This document shows positions 10,211 to 19,031 of a DNA stretch of 64,000 nucleotides, piece after piece. The position numbers were made by a program, and so were the translations under genes. Location: contig NC_015145.1 of NCBI RefSeq assembly GCF_000189535.1, forward strand, positions 1,364,001 to 1,428,000. Reading direction: 5' to 3'. The DNA is from Pseudarthrobacter phenanthrenivorans Sphe3. Lineage in GTDB: Bacteria; Actinomycetota; Actinomycetes; Actinomycetales; Micrococcaceae. The notes under the pieces are model-generated. The model was given only the letters and a program-made list of their open reading frames with translations. It was not told the origin of the DNA and did not search any database. The stretch's first letter is position 1; every line of letters starts with the position of its first letter.

Positions 10211-10524
10211 GACACCTCGGTCCGTGCTGTGGCAACGTCGGGAAAGAGTTTCTCCAGTTGATGGTCTTTCGCGGTATAGTCGGTGCGGCGGTGGACGCCG
10301 AGCGTCTGCCGTGGGCAGGGGTCCCCATCGCGGCACCAGCTGCCCGCCGGTAAGCTTGCCACCGGGCAGGACTGCCCGGCTGGCCGCAAATGCCGGCGCG
10401 GCGGGCAGTACTTCTCAATATCAGGTCTCAGCCGCTCCGCCAGGAGCGGCAAATCAATGGCCGGGTGACAGCCCGGCCTGTGCAGCTGCCTGCGGCAGCG
10501 GTAAATCAGGGGAATAGTAACGCT
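10211..10524 (+). promoter_or_regulatory. Hairpin-rich leader upstream of the giant surface protein operon
   Basis: This 314-bp gene-free stretch contains TATAGT (10275-10280) as a possible -10 element and then consecutive perfect hairpins. These are 10306-10310 with 10314-10318, 10340-10346 with 10363-10369, 10362-10369 with 10372-10379, 10432-10438 with 10443-10449, 10459-10465 with 10472-10478, and 10485-10490 with 10494-10499. The second and third hairpins share the strand 10363-10369, so they exclude each other. AGGGGA (10508-10513) precedes the GTG start. It looks like a long structured 5' UTR. No known riboswitch class was recognised. Confidence 0.55.
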
Positions 10525-13500
10525 GTGACAACTCTGCTGGGGAAGCTGGGGCTGAAAAGGCGCCACAAGAAACTCGTCACGGGCACTGCCTTCAGTGCCG
10601 CCGTCGCTGTCCTGGTCACCGGCGCCGTCCTGTATCCCGGGTTCAAGACCACAGAGGTGGAGCTGAATGACGGCGGCGTCTGGGTCGTTTCAAAGTCCAA
10701 GAACGCAGTGGGCCGGCTCAATTACCCCTCCCGCGTCCTCGATGGCGCCGTCACGCCTGCGTCCACAACCTTCGACATCCTGCAGGATGCCGGTGACATC
10801 TTCGTGGACGATGAGACCGGCTCGACGCTGAACCAGGTGTCGCCGGCGAACATGCGGCTGGGCGGCGACAAACAGCTGCCCGGCTCCGCTGACGTCAGCT
10901 TTGGTTCCGAGGTCATTTCCGTGACGGACGCGGCGTCCGGAAAGGTATGGGCCGTATCCCCGTCCACCGTCAACGGCTTCGATGAGGAGGCGTCCGAACC
11001 GGTGATGGTGGGTTCGGAGGGCATTGTCTCGGCCGTGGGGGACGACGACCGGATCTACTCGGCGGACCCAAAGTCCGGGGCGGTAACCATCACCACGGTT
11101 GACGCCAACGGGGAGGTGCTGTCCTCCGACTCCGAGACCTGGGCGGAGCTGAAAGGTGCGGGCGACCTCCAGCTCACTGTGGTGGGGGACAAGCCGGTGG
11201 TCCTGGACGCAGCCGCAGGCAAGTTGCTGCTGCCCGGCGGCAAGCGCCTGCAGCTGGATAACGCCCGGGAAGCCAAGCTGCAGCAGGGCGGGCCGGCCAG
11301 CGGCTTCGTGGCCATCTCCACCCACAAAGCCTTGCTGAAGCAGCCGCTGGACGGTTCCACCGCCAGGACCGTGACGTTCGACGGCGAGGGCGTGCCGGCT
11401 GCCCCCGTCCAGCTGGGCGGGTGCGTGCACGCGGCGTGGTCCGGCGCGAACAAATATGTGCGGGACTGCGTGAATGACGGTGACGACAAGAACGTGGACG
11501 TGCCCAAGGCGAGTGCCTCGCCGTCGTACGTCTTCCGGGTGAACCGTGACCTGGTGGTCCTTAACGACGTGAATTCCGGCAACGTGTGGCTGGTCAACCA
11601 GAACATGCAGCTGGTCAACAACTGGGACGACGTTGTCCCGCCCAAGAACGAGTCCGACGAGCAGGACCAGGAATCCGCGGACAACAACACCATCAACGTG
11701 CTGCCGGACCGCACCAAACCCAACCGACCGCCGGAAACCAAGCCGGACGCCGTCGGGGTGCGTCCCGGACGCACCACCATCCTCAGCGTGCTGGACAACG
11801 ATTCCGATCCGGACGGCGACGTGCTCACGGCCGCTGTGGGGGACTCCGGCCCCAGGTTGGGCAGCCTCGAGAACATCTACGGCGGCACCGCCTTCCAGAT
11901 CTCGGTTCCGGCCGACGCGAAGCCCGGCACCGAAACGTTCAGCTACAGCGCCTCCGACGGCCGCGGACTTTCCGCCAGCGGCCAAGTGACACTCAGCGTG
12001 GTGGCGCCGGACCAGAACAAGCCGCCGCAGTTCAAACGGGGCGACAACACCACCATGCTGGTTGAACAGGGCAAAACCGTCAGCCAGAACATCCTCACCG
12101 ACTGGATCGACCCCGACGGCGACGACCTGGTCCTCCTTGAGGCCAAGGCCGACAACGACCAGGACCAGGTCAAGGTCCGGCGCGACGGCCTGCTCACCTT
12201 CCAGGATTCCGGGGCAACAGCCGGCAAGAAAAGCGTGGAAGTGACCATCTGGGACGGCCGCGACACTGTCACCGGCAAAGTGGTGGTCAACGTCCAGCCG
12301 CCAGGGGCCCTGGCGCCCGTGGTCAATGCCGACCACGTCACTGCCGTGGTCGGCCAGGACCTGGTCATCTCGCCGCTGAAGAACGACGTCGACCCCAACG
12401 GCGGCGCCCTCCGCCTCGCCCAGGTGGAAGCCAACGGTCCCGCGGAGCTGGGGCCCGTGACCGACGGCGGAACGTTCACCTTCCGCAGCACCACTCCCGG
12501 TCCGGTCTACCTCACCTACATCGCCAGCAACGGGCCGCAAAGCAGCCAGGGCCTCATCCGGGTGGACGTGGAATCGGGGGACGAAACCGGCAACCCCGTT
12601 GCGGTCCACGACGTGGCGCTGATGCCCACCGGCGGCAGCGTGCTGCTGGATCCGCTGGCCAACGACTCCGACCCCTCCGGCGGCGTCCTGGTGCTGCAGT
12701 CGGTGAAACTCCCCGAAAATTCCACCGCCTCCGTCAGCGTGATCAACCACAGCGTGCTGCGCATTACGGACATCCTGGGGACCAGGGACCCGATCCTCTT
12801 CGAATACACCATGTCCAACGGGAAGAAGTCCGCCACGGGCAGCGTCTCCGTAGTGCCGGTGCCTGCGCCCGCCGTCGTGGAAGCACCGCAGCCCAAGCCG
12901 GACGAAGTCAACGTCCGCGTCAACGATGTGGTCACCATTCCCGTACTGGACAACGACACCCACCCCCAAGGCCAGGAACTCACCGTGGACCCGGTCCTCC
13001 CGCAGGGCGTGGACCCTGCGGACGGAAAGAGCTTCGTCTCGGAAAACACCCTCCGTTTCATCGCAGGCAGCCAGCCGAAGACGGTTCGCGCCATCTACAA
13101 CGCCGTGGACCCACAGGGGCAAAAAAGTGCCGCAGCGGTGACCATCCACATCCTTCCGCTGGAAGGGGCCGAAAACTCCCGCCCGCAGCCGCGGAACCTC
13201 ACGGCCCGCGTGGTGGCTGCCGGAACCGTCCGGATTCCCGTACCGCTGGACGGCATTGATCCCGATGGTGACTCCGTGCAGCTGACCGGCATCGACAGCA
13301 CGCCGGCAATGGGAACGGCGGCAGTGGGCAGTAACTTCATTGACTTCACTGCTGCCGGTGACGGCGCCGGCACGGACACGTTCCGCTACAAGGTGGTGGA
13401 CCGGCAAGGAGCGGTCAACACCGGCACGGTGACGGTGGGAATCGCGCCCCGCGGCGAGATCAACCAGAAACCGACGCCGGTGGACGACGAGGTCCTGGTC

Positions 13501-16500
13501 CGCCCCGGCCGCCAGATCGCCGTCGACGCCACCGGCAACGACACCGACCCCGACGGCGACCTCATCCGCATCCTCAGCGACGGCATCGAAGCCGACGCCG
13601 CGCTGCAGGCCACCGTGAGCAAATCGAGCGGACGGATTATCCTGCTGGCTCCTTCCGAGGCCGGCACCGTGAACGTCCGCTACACCATCGCTGACGACCG
13701 GGACGCCTCCGCCCAGGCCGCCATCCGCGTGGTGGTGGACAACGAGGTGCCCCTTAAGGCGCCCATCGCCCGCGACGACAGGGTGACCTCCGCCCAGACC
13801 ATGGGCAAGACCGCCGTCGACGTCCCCGTCCTGAAGAATGACGAGGACCCCGACGGCGTCGGGGAAAACCTCAAGATCAGCACCGGGGCCACCACCGCCC
13901 GGCCCGGAGCAGACGGCACCATGATCGTGGACCTGACGGAGCAGCCGCAGCTCATCCCGTACACCGTGGAGGATGTTGACGGCCAGCAGTCGACGGCGGT
14001 GATCTGGGTACCGGGCCTCGGCCAGCAGGTGCCCACCCTGGCCAAGGACGAGGTCCTCGAAGTGGTGGCCGGCCAGTCCGTGGACGTTGACCTGGACGAG
14101 TGGGTCAAGGTGCGTGAAGGCCGCTCGCCGCGCCTCACCCAGACCGACCGGATCAAGCTCATCGGCGCGGACGGCGGCGATCCCGTCACCGGCGACGGCA
14201 CAGGCCTGAAGTACACGGCCGGCACCGACTACGTGGGGCCAGGCTCGCTCACCTTCGAGGTAACCGACGGAACCGGCCCGGACGATCCCGCCGGTTTGAA
14301 ATCCACCCTCAGCATCCGAACCAAGGTGCTGCCTGATCCGAACAAGAACAATCCCCCGGAGCTGCTTGGCGCCAGCGTGGACGTGCCGAAGGGCGACTCC
14401 GCCAGCACCGACCTTGGCAAGCTGACTTCGGACCCGGACCGGGACGACGTCGAGAAGATGAAGTACGAACTCGTGGGCGGACCGCCTGCCGGCTTCAACG
14501 CCAGCATCGACGGCAGGACACTCAAGGTTTCCGCGGCCGACTCGAGCGGCGCCGGAACCACCGCAGCCGTCCAGGTCACGGCCAGGGATCCGCGCGGGCT
14601 TGAAGCCACGGCCACCTACCAGCTGAAGGTGACGGCCTCGAACCGGCCGAAGCCGGTGGCGAACGACGACGTGCAGGACAACGTTGCCGCGGGCAAGCCC
14701 GTGACCGTCGACGTCCTGGCGAATGACGCCAACCCCTTCCCGGAAACCCCGTTGAAGATCACCGCGGCCGCAACCGAAACGGGAAGCGGCAATGTTGATG
14801 TGGACGGCGGTTCGGTGACAGTCACGCCTGCTCCCGGCTTCACCGGCACCATGGTGGTGTCCTACACCGTGGCCGACAAGACGGAGGATCCCTCGCGGCA
14901 GGCAACTGCCCGGGTCCGGCTCACGGTCAAGGACAAACCCGAGGCCCCAGCCACCCCCCAGGCCCAGAGCGTGGGCGACCAGACGGCGCTCCTGAACTGG
15001 ACGGCACCGGCTGACCGCGGCTCTGCCATCACCAAGTACACCGTGTACGGCGAGGGCGGGTTCCAGCAGGACTGCCCGGCCAACACCTGCACCCTCAACG
15101 GGCTGGTCAACAACACGAAATACCACTTCCAGGTGACCGCCACCAACGAGTTCGGCGAGTCCGACCGGTCGCCTGCCTCTGCCGAGGTGCGCCCTGACGT
15201 GAAGCCCGATACCCCGCTGGCGCCGTCGTTGAAGTTCGGCGACCGGGAACTGTCCATCAACTGGACCGCCCCTGCCAGCAAGGGATCACCGGTCAAGTCC
15301 TACGACCTGGAAATCTCACCCCCTCCCGCGGGGCAGAACGCCCAGATCCAGAACTTGACCGCGGTCAGCTACGTTTGGAAGGGCCTGCAGAACGGCGTGT
15401 CCTACAAGGTCCGGGTCCTTGCCCGGAACGATGCCAGGGAACCGTCCGAGTGGAGCCCCTACTCGGCTGCCGAGATACCGGCCGGAGTGCCCGCCACGCC
15501 TGCTGCGCCGGCCGCCACACAGGCAAGTTCGGTCGGTTCCCAGAGTCAGCTGAAGGTCACCTGGACTGCGCCGAACAACAATGGCGACGCCATCTCGGCC
15601 TATACCCTGACCACCCTCCGCGGTGGCGCTGTGGTGGCAAGCCAGCAGGTGGCGGGTACCTCGCAGAACGTGACGGTGGACAATTCCGAAACCAACTACA
15701 CGTTTACTGTTTCAGCCACCAACAAGGCAGGCACCAGCGGAACCAGCGGCCAGTCCGCGGCAATCCGGGCTGCCGGCAAGCCGGGCCAGGTCAGCAGCGG
15801 AACGGTGGCTGACACCGGAACCAGCGGACAGCTCAAGGTCACCTTCACGCCGCTGACCGAAGCCCAGCGCAATGGTTCCACAGCGAGTGAAATCGCCTAT
15901 TCGTACCGGACGTCCACGGGCCAGTCCGGGCCCATCAATGCTCCCGGCGGAAACATCAACGGCCTGCCCAACGGCCAGAACATCACCGTCAACATCATCG
16001 CCACGTCCACCAGGAACAACATCTCCGGTGACGCCCAGGCGATCGGGACGGGCAACCCCTACGGGCCCGCGAATGCCCCGAATATCGATGGCGGCACGTC
16101 TACCAAGGGTGACGGTGATGTCCACTGGACCTGGAACGACCCCAACACCAACGGCAGGCCGCTGAGCCACTACGAAGTCAGCTACGAGGGCGGCGGCTGG
16201 ATCGATGTCGGTAAAGCCAACAAGTACGACCGGTCAGCGGGCGGCTGGGACCAGCCCCGCCAGCTCCGCGTTCGCGCCGTGACGGTGGTGAACGGTGCCA
16301 TCGGTGGACCTGTAACGTCGCGGTCCGGCGCCAACCCCACCCCGCCGCCGCCGGACTCCTGGAGTGTCACTGCTCCCGTCAGGACCTGCACCGAGCCGCG
16401 GTACGGCACGGACAGCTACCGGAACACGAACCCGGACCAGTGCATCAGCCCCGGCATCTGGTTCAACTCCGGAGTTGTGGCCCAAACGGACTTCTATGTT

Positions 16501-16635
16501 GTCTGGTACAAGACTGCGGCCAACCCCAGCGGCATCTGGTACCACCTGACCAGCAGTTCCGCCGCAGGCAACTACGCCCGGTGCGATACCGTCTCGCTGG
16601 GCTGCAACCCGCCGAACGGAATGCCCAAACGCTGA
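10525..16635 (+). CDS. Giant surface protein: N-terminal anchor, propeller-like domain, about 11 Ig/cadherin-like and 5 FN3-like repeats
   Basis: 2036 residues from GTG 10525. A basic cytoplasmic tip is followed by one membrane segment (about residues 20-40), so nearly all the protein is outside the cell. Residues 45-390 repeat short W/V-rich blades resembling a beta-propeller. From about residue 420 to 1470 there are around eleven Ig/cadherin-like units marked by motifs such as VLDNDSDPDGD, which could bind calcium. Five FN3-like units follow (about 1472-1940). A four-Cys C-terminal domain (CTEPRYG, QCISPG, ARCDTVSLGC) probably holds two disulfides. It heads an operon with MoxR, DUF58, transglutaminase-fold, PP2C and kinase genes, as does the FN3 protein of the bifidobacterial PFNA cluster. 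An adhesin or cell-surface scaffold role is inferred. Confidence 0.85.
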   Translation: MTTLLGKLGLKRRHKKLVTGTAFSAAVAVLVTGAVLYPGFKTTEVELNDGGVWVVSKSKNAVGRLNYPSRVLDGAVTPASTTFDILQDAGDIFVDDETGSTLNQVSPANMRLGGDKQLPGSADVSFGSEVISVTDAASGKVWAVSPSTVNGFDEEASEPVMVGSEGIVSAVGDDDRIYSADPKSGAVTITTVDANGEVLSSDSETWAELKGAGDLQLTVVGDKPVVLDAAAGKLLLPGGKRLQLDNAREAKLQQGGPASGFVAISTHKALLKQPLDGSTARTVTFDGEGVPAAPVQLGGCVHAAWSGANKYVRDCVNDGDDKNVDVPKASASPSYVFRVNRDLVVLNDVNSGNVWLVNQNMQLVNNWDDVVPPKNESDEQDQESADNNTINVLPDRTKPNRPPETKPDAVGVRPGRTTILSVLDNDSDPDGDVLTAAVGDSGPRLGSLENIYGGTAFQISVPADAKPGTETFSYSASDGRGLSASGQVTLSVVAPDQNKPPQFKRGDNTTMLVEQGKTVSQNILTDWIDPDGDDLVLLEAKADNDQDQVKVRRDGLLTFQDSGATAGKKSVEVTIWDGRDTVTGKVVVNVQPPGALAPVVNADHVTAVVGQDLVISPLKNDVDPNGGALRLAQVEANGPAELGPVTDGGTFTFRSTTPGPVYLTYIASNGPQSSQGLIRVDVESGDETGNPVAVHDVALMPTGGSVLLDPLANDSDPSGGVLVLQSVKLPENSTASVSVINHSVLRITDILGTRDPILFEYTMSNGKKSATGSVSVVPVPAPAVVEAPQPKPDEVNVRVNDVVTIPVLDNDTHPQGQELTVDPVLPQGVDPADGKSFVSENTLRFIAGSQPKTVRAIYNAVDPQGQKSAAAVTIHILPLEGAENSRPQPRNLTARVVAAGTVRIPVPLDGIDPDGDSVQLTGIDSTPAMGTAAVGSNFIDFTAAGDGAGTDTFRYKVVDRQGAVNTGTVTVGIAPRGEINQKPTPVDDEVLVRPGRQIAVDATGNDTDPDGDLIRILSDGIEADAALQATVSKSSGRIILLAPSEAGTVNVRYTIADDRDASAQAAIRVVVDNEVPLKAPIARDDRVTSAQTMGKTAVDVPVLKNDEDPDGVGENLKISTGATTARPGADGTMIVDLTEQPQLIPYTVEDVDGQQSTAVIWVPGLGQQVPTLAKDEVLEVVAGQSVDVDLDEWVKVREGRSPRLTQTDRIKLIGADGGDPVTGDGTGLKYTAGTDYVGPGSLTFEVTDGTGPDDPAGLKSTLSIRTKVLPDPNKNNPPELLGASVDVPKGDSASTDLGKLTSDPDRDDVEKMKYELVGGPPAGFNASIDGRTLKVSAADSSGAGTTAAVQVTARDPRGLEATATYQLKVTASNRPKPVANDDVQDNVAAGKPVTVDVLANDANPFPETPLKITAAATETGSGNVDVDGGSVTVTPAPGFTGTMVVSYTVADKTEDPSRQATARVRLTVKDKPEAPATPQAQSVGDQTALLNWTAPADRGSAITKYTVYGEGGFQQDCPANTCTLNGLVNNTKYHFQVTATNEFGESDRSPASAEVRPDVKPDTPLAPSLKFGDRELSINWTAPASKGSPVKSYDLEISPPPAGQNAQIQNLTAVSYVWKGLQNGVSYKVRVLARNDAREPSEWSPYSAAEIPAGVPATPAAPAATQASSVGSQSQLKVTWTAPNNNGDAISAYTLTTLRGGAVVASQQVAGTSQNVTVDNSETNYTFTVSATNKAGTSGTSGQSAAIRAAGKPGQVSSGTVADTGTSGQLKVTFTPLTEAQRNGSTASEIAYSYRTSTGQSGPINAPGGNINGLPNGQNITVNIIATSTRNNISGDAQAIGTGNPYGPANAPNIDGGTSTKGDGDVHWTWNDPNTNGRPLSHYEVSYEGGGWIDVGKANKYDRSAGGWDQPRQLRVRAVTVVNGAIGGPVTSRSGANPTPPPPDSWSVTAPVRTCTEPRYGTDSYRNTNPDQCISPGIWFNSGVVAQTDFYVVWYKTAANPSGIWYHLTSSSAAGNYARCDTVSLGCNPPNGMPKR

Positions 16636-16681
16636 TCCGCCGTCACGGCGCCGTCTTCAAGCCCGAGAGAAAGAACAATTC

Positions 16682-17653
16682 ATGACCATGACCACCGAGC
16701 AGGCCGCGTGGTTTGCAGACACCTTCGAGAAGCTCGTTGCCAACGTGGGGCAGGCTGTCCTGGGCAAGGAACACGTCATCCGGCTCACCTTCACGGCCAT
16801 GCTGGCCGAGGGCCACGTCCTGTTCGAGGACGCGCCCGGCACCGGCAAGACGTCATTGGCGCGGGCACTCGCGGCAACGGTGCAGGGCTCGAACAACCGG
16901 ATCCAGTTCACCCCCGACCTTTTGCCCTCGGACGTCACCGGCGTGACCATCTACGACCAGAAGACGCAGAAGTTCGAGTTCCACAAGGGCCCGATCTTCA
17001 ACAACATCGTCCTGGCCGATGAAATCAACCGCGCCTCGCCGAAGACCCAGTCGGCGCTGCTGGAGGTCATGGAGGAATCCCGGGTCACGGTTGACGGCGT
17101 CACCTACGAGGCCGGACGCCCGTTCATGGTGCTGGCCACCCAGAACCCCATCGAGCAGGCCGGAACCTACCGGCTGCCCGAGGCGCAGCTGGACCGGTTC
17201 CTGATTAAGACGTCCATCGGCTACCCGGACCACGCCTCCACCGTCCGGCTGCTGGGCGGCTCCAACCTCAAGGACCGGTCCCAGGACCTGTCCGCCGTCA
17301 TCACCACCCAGGCGGTGGCTGACATGGCCGACCTCGCCGCCACAGTGCACGTGGACACCGCCGTTCTCGAGTACATCTCCAGGCTCTGCGAAGAGACCCG
17401 CAGTGCCCCCGAGACCCGCCTCGGCGTTTCCGTCCGCGGAGCGCTGGCCATGGTCCGCGCCGCGAAGGTGTGGGCTGCAGGGCAGGGGCGGAACTTCGTC
17501 CTCCCCGACGACGTCAAGGAACTCGCGCCCGTAGTGTGGACGCACCGCTTCGTCATGGATCCGGAGGCGGAGTTCTCCGGCGCCACGGCCGAAGCCGTCC
17601 TGGCGCGGATCCTGGCGGACGTCGCAGCACCGCAGCAGCGAACCAACGCCTGA
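16682..17653 (+). CDS. MoxR-family AAA+ ATPase
   Basis: 323 residues, ATG at 16682 behind GAGAGAAAG; a second ATG two codons in is possible. Walker A is APGTGKTSLA (K56), Walker B is VLADEINRASP (D113, E114), and the sensor region ATQNPIEQAGTYRLPEAQLDRF is typical of MoxR. MoxR ATPases act as chaperones that assemble or activate protein complexes, usually together with a DUF58 protein that carries a VWA-like fold. Here the DUF58 gene follows directly, 46 bp downstream, and the target may be one of the membrane or surface proteins of this operon. It is cytoplasmic and catalytically intact. Confidence 0.95.
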   Translation: MTMTTEQAAWFADTFEKLVANVGQAVLGKEHVIRLTFTAMLAEGHVLFEDAPGTGKTSLARALAATVQGSNNRIQFTPDLLPSDVTGVTIYDQKTQKFEFHKGPIFNNIVLADEINRASPKTQSALLEVMEESRVTVDGVTYEAGRPFMVLATQNPIEQAGTYRLPEAQLDRFLIKTSIGYPDHASTVRLLGGSNLKDRSQDLSAVITTQAVADMADLAATVHVDTAVLEYISRLCEETRSAPETRLGVSVRGALAMVRAAKVWAAGQGRNFVLPDDVKELAPVVWTHRFVMDPEAEFSGATAEAVLARILADVAAPQQRTNA

Positions 17654-17699
17654 CGGCACGTCCCGCCCCTTCCCTGAAAGCAACAACGAAGGCACACAT

Positions 17700-19031
17700 A
17701 TGTCCAGCGGCACCCCGTTGACCCGGCTCGCGGAGCGTCTCAAACATCCCTTCCAGGGGGATGGCCAGCCTGTCCGGCTGCACCCCTCGGCTGTTTGGGC
17801 CGAGGGCCGGAACACCGCGGCGATGGCGCTCGCCCCTGCCTGGCGCACCATCCGGGCTGGTTGGCTGAAGTACCCCTGGCCCGTGCTTTCGGTGGTCAGC
17901 GTCCTGGGCTGGTCCGTGCTGGCCGCCGCCGTCCTGCTTTGGACCGCCGGGCAGGCGTTCGGCTGGCAGGAGGCAAAGGCAGCGGCCATCGCCGCGTTCG
18001 TCATGTTCCTGATTGCCGTGGCCTTCGTCCTGGGCCGCTCGTCCTATGGCGTCGTCCTTGACCTCGCCCGGACCCGGGTGGCGGTAGGCGACAGCGCAGT
18101 GGGCAGCATCGCCGTGTCCAATACATCCGCCCGGCCACTGCTGCCGGCCGCACTGGAACTGCCCGTGGGCAATGTCACCGCGGTGTTTCACCTTCCCCGC
18201 ATGAAACCGCAACAAATCCACGAGGACCTCTTCACCATTCCCACCGCCCGGCGCGCCGTGATCGTGGTGGGGCCCGTCCGGTCCGTGCGGGCAGACCCCC
18301 TGCACTTACTGCGGCGGCAGGTCCTGTGGACGGAACCCGAAGACCTCTTCGTCCACCCGCGGACAGTGGCCCTGGCCGGTTCGGCTGCCGGCTTCATCCG
18401 CGACCTCGAAGGAATGCCCACCACGGACCTGTCCAGCGCTGACGTTTCCTTCCATGCCCTTCGGGACTACGTGCCCGGCGACGACCGGCGGCACATCCAC
18501 TGGAAGACCACAGCCCGGACCAACAAGCTCATGGTCCGTCAGTTCGAGGAAACCCGCCGGGCGCACCTGGCCATCTCACTGTCCATCAATACGGATGAAT
18601 ACGCCTCCGAAACCGAATTCGAGACGGCCATCTCTGCCGCGGCGTCCATAGGCCGGCAGGCGATCCGCGAACAGCGCGAACTGGACGTCCTCACCCAGAA
18701 AGGCCCGCTGCGGTGCGAAACCGGGCGGAACATGCTTGATGACATGACCAGGATTGTGGGCGTGCCCATGCGCCGCACCGCCGTCGACCTCGCCCGGACC
18801 CTGGCAGATACGGTCCCCAACGCCTCGGTGGTCTTCTTCGTGGTGGGCAGCCACGTGACTGCCACGCAGCTGCGGTCCGCCGCCGCATCCGTGCCGCCGG
18901 GCGTCCGCAGCCTCGCCGTAAGGGTGGAAGCCGGAGCCTCGCCCACCAGGGCCAACATTGCGGACCTCACCGTGCTGACGCTTGGGGACCTGAACGATCT
19001 TGCCATTGTGCTGAGAAAGGCCGCAGCATGA
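17700..19031 (+). CDS. DUF58 domain membrane protein
   Basis: 443 residues, ATG at 17700. After a basic N-terminus of about 55 residues there are two membrane helices (about residues 60-82 and 93-113). A cytoplasmic region follows, with the DUF58 signature RDYVPGDDRRHIHWKTTAR and KLMVRQFEE around residues 255-285. DUF58 proteins are the usual partners of MoxR ATPases. The gene sits between MoxR and the transglutaminase-fold gene, whose start overlaps its stop by four bases (ATGA). This MoxR-DUF58-transglutaminase order is widespread in bacteria, and a role in surface complex assembly is inferred from it. Confidence 0.92.
   Translation: MSSGTPLTRLAERLKHPFQGDGQPVRLHPSAVWAEGRNTAAMALAPAWRTIRAGWLKYPWPVLSVVSVLGWSVLAAAVLLWTAGQAFGWQEAKAAAIAAFVMFLIAVAFVLGRSSYGVVLDLARTRVAVGDSAVGSIAVSNTSARPLLPAALELPVGNVTAVFHLPRMKPQQIHEDLFTIPTARRAVIVVGPVRSVRADPLHLLRRQVLWTEPEDLFVHPRTVALAGSAAGFIRDLEGMPTTDLSSADVSFHALRDYVPGDDRRHIHWKTTARTNKLMVRQFEETRRAHLAISLSINTDEYASETEFETAISAAASIGRQAIREQRELDVLTQKGPLRCETGRNMLDDMTRIVGVPMRRTAVDLARTLADTVPNASVVFFVVGSHVTATQLRSAAASVPPGVRSLAVRVEAGASPTRANIADLTVLTLGDLNDLAIVLRKAAA

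Noticed and set aside
10690..15126. A 1478-codon open frame antisense to the giant surface protein
   Set aside because: It mirrors the repeat-rich coding strand, lacks a ribosome-binding site and recognisable domains, and high-GC coding sequence commonly creates such frames.
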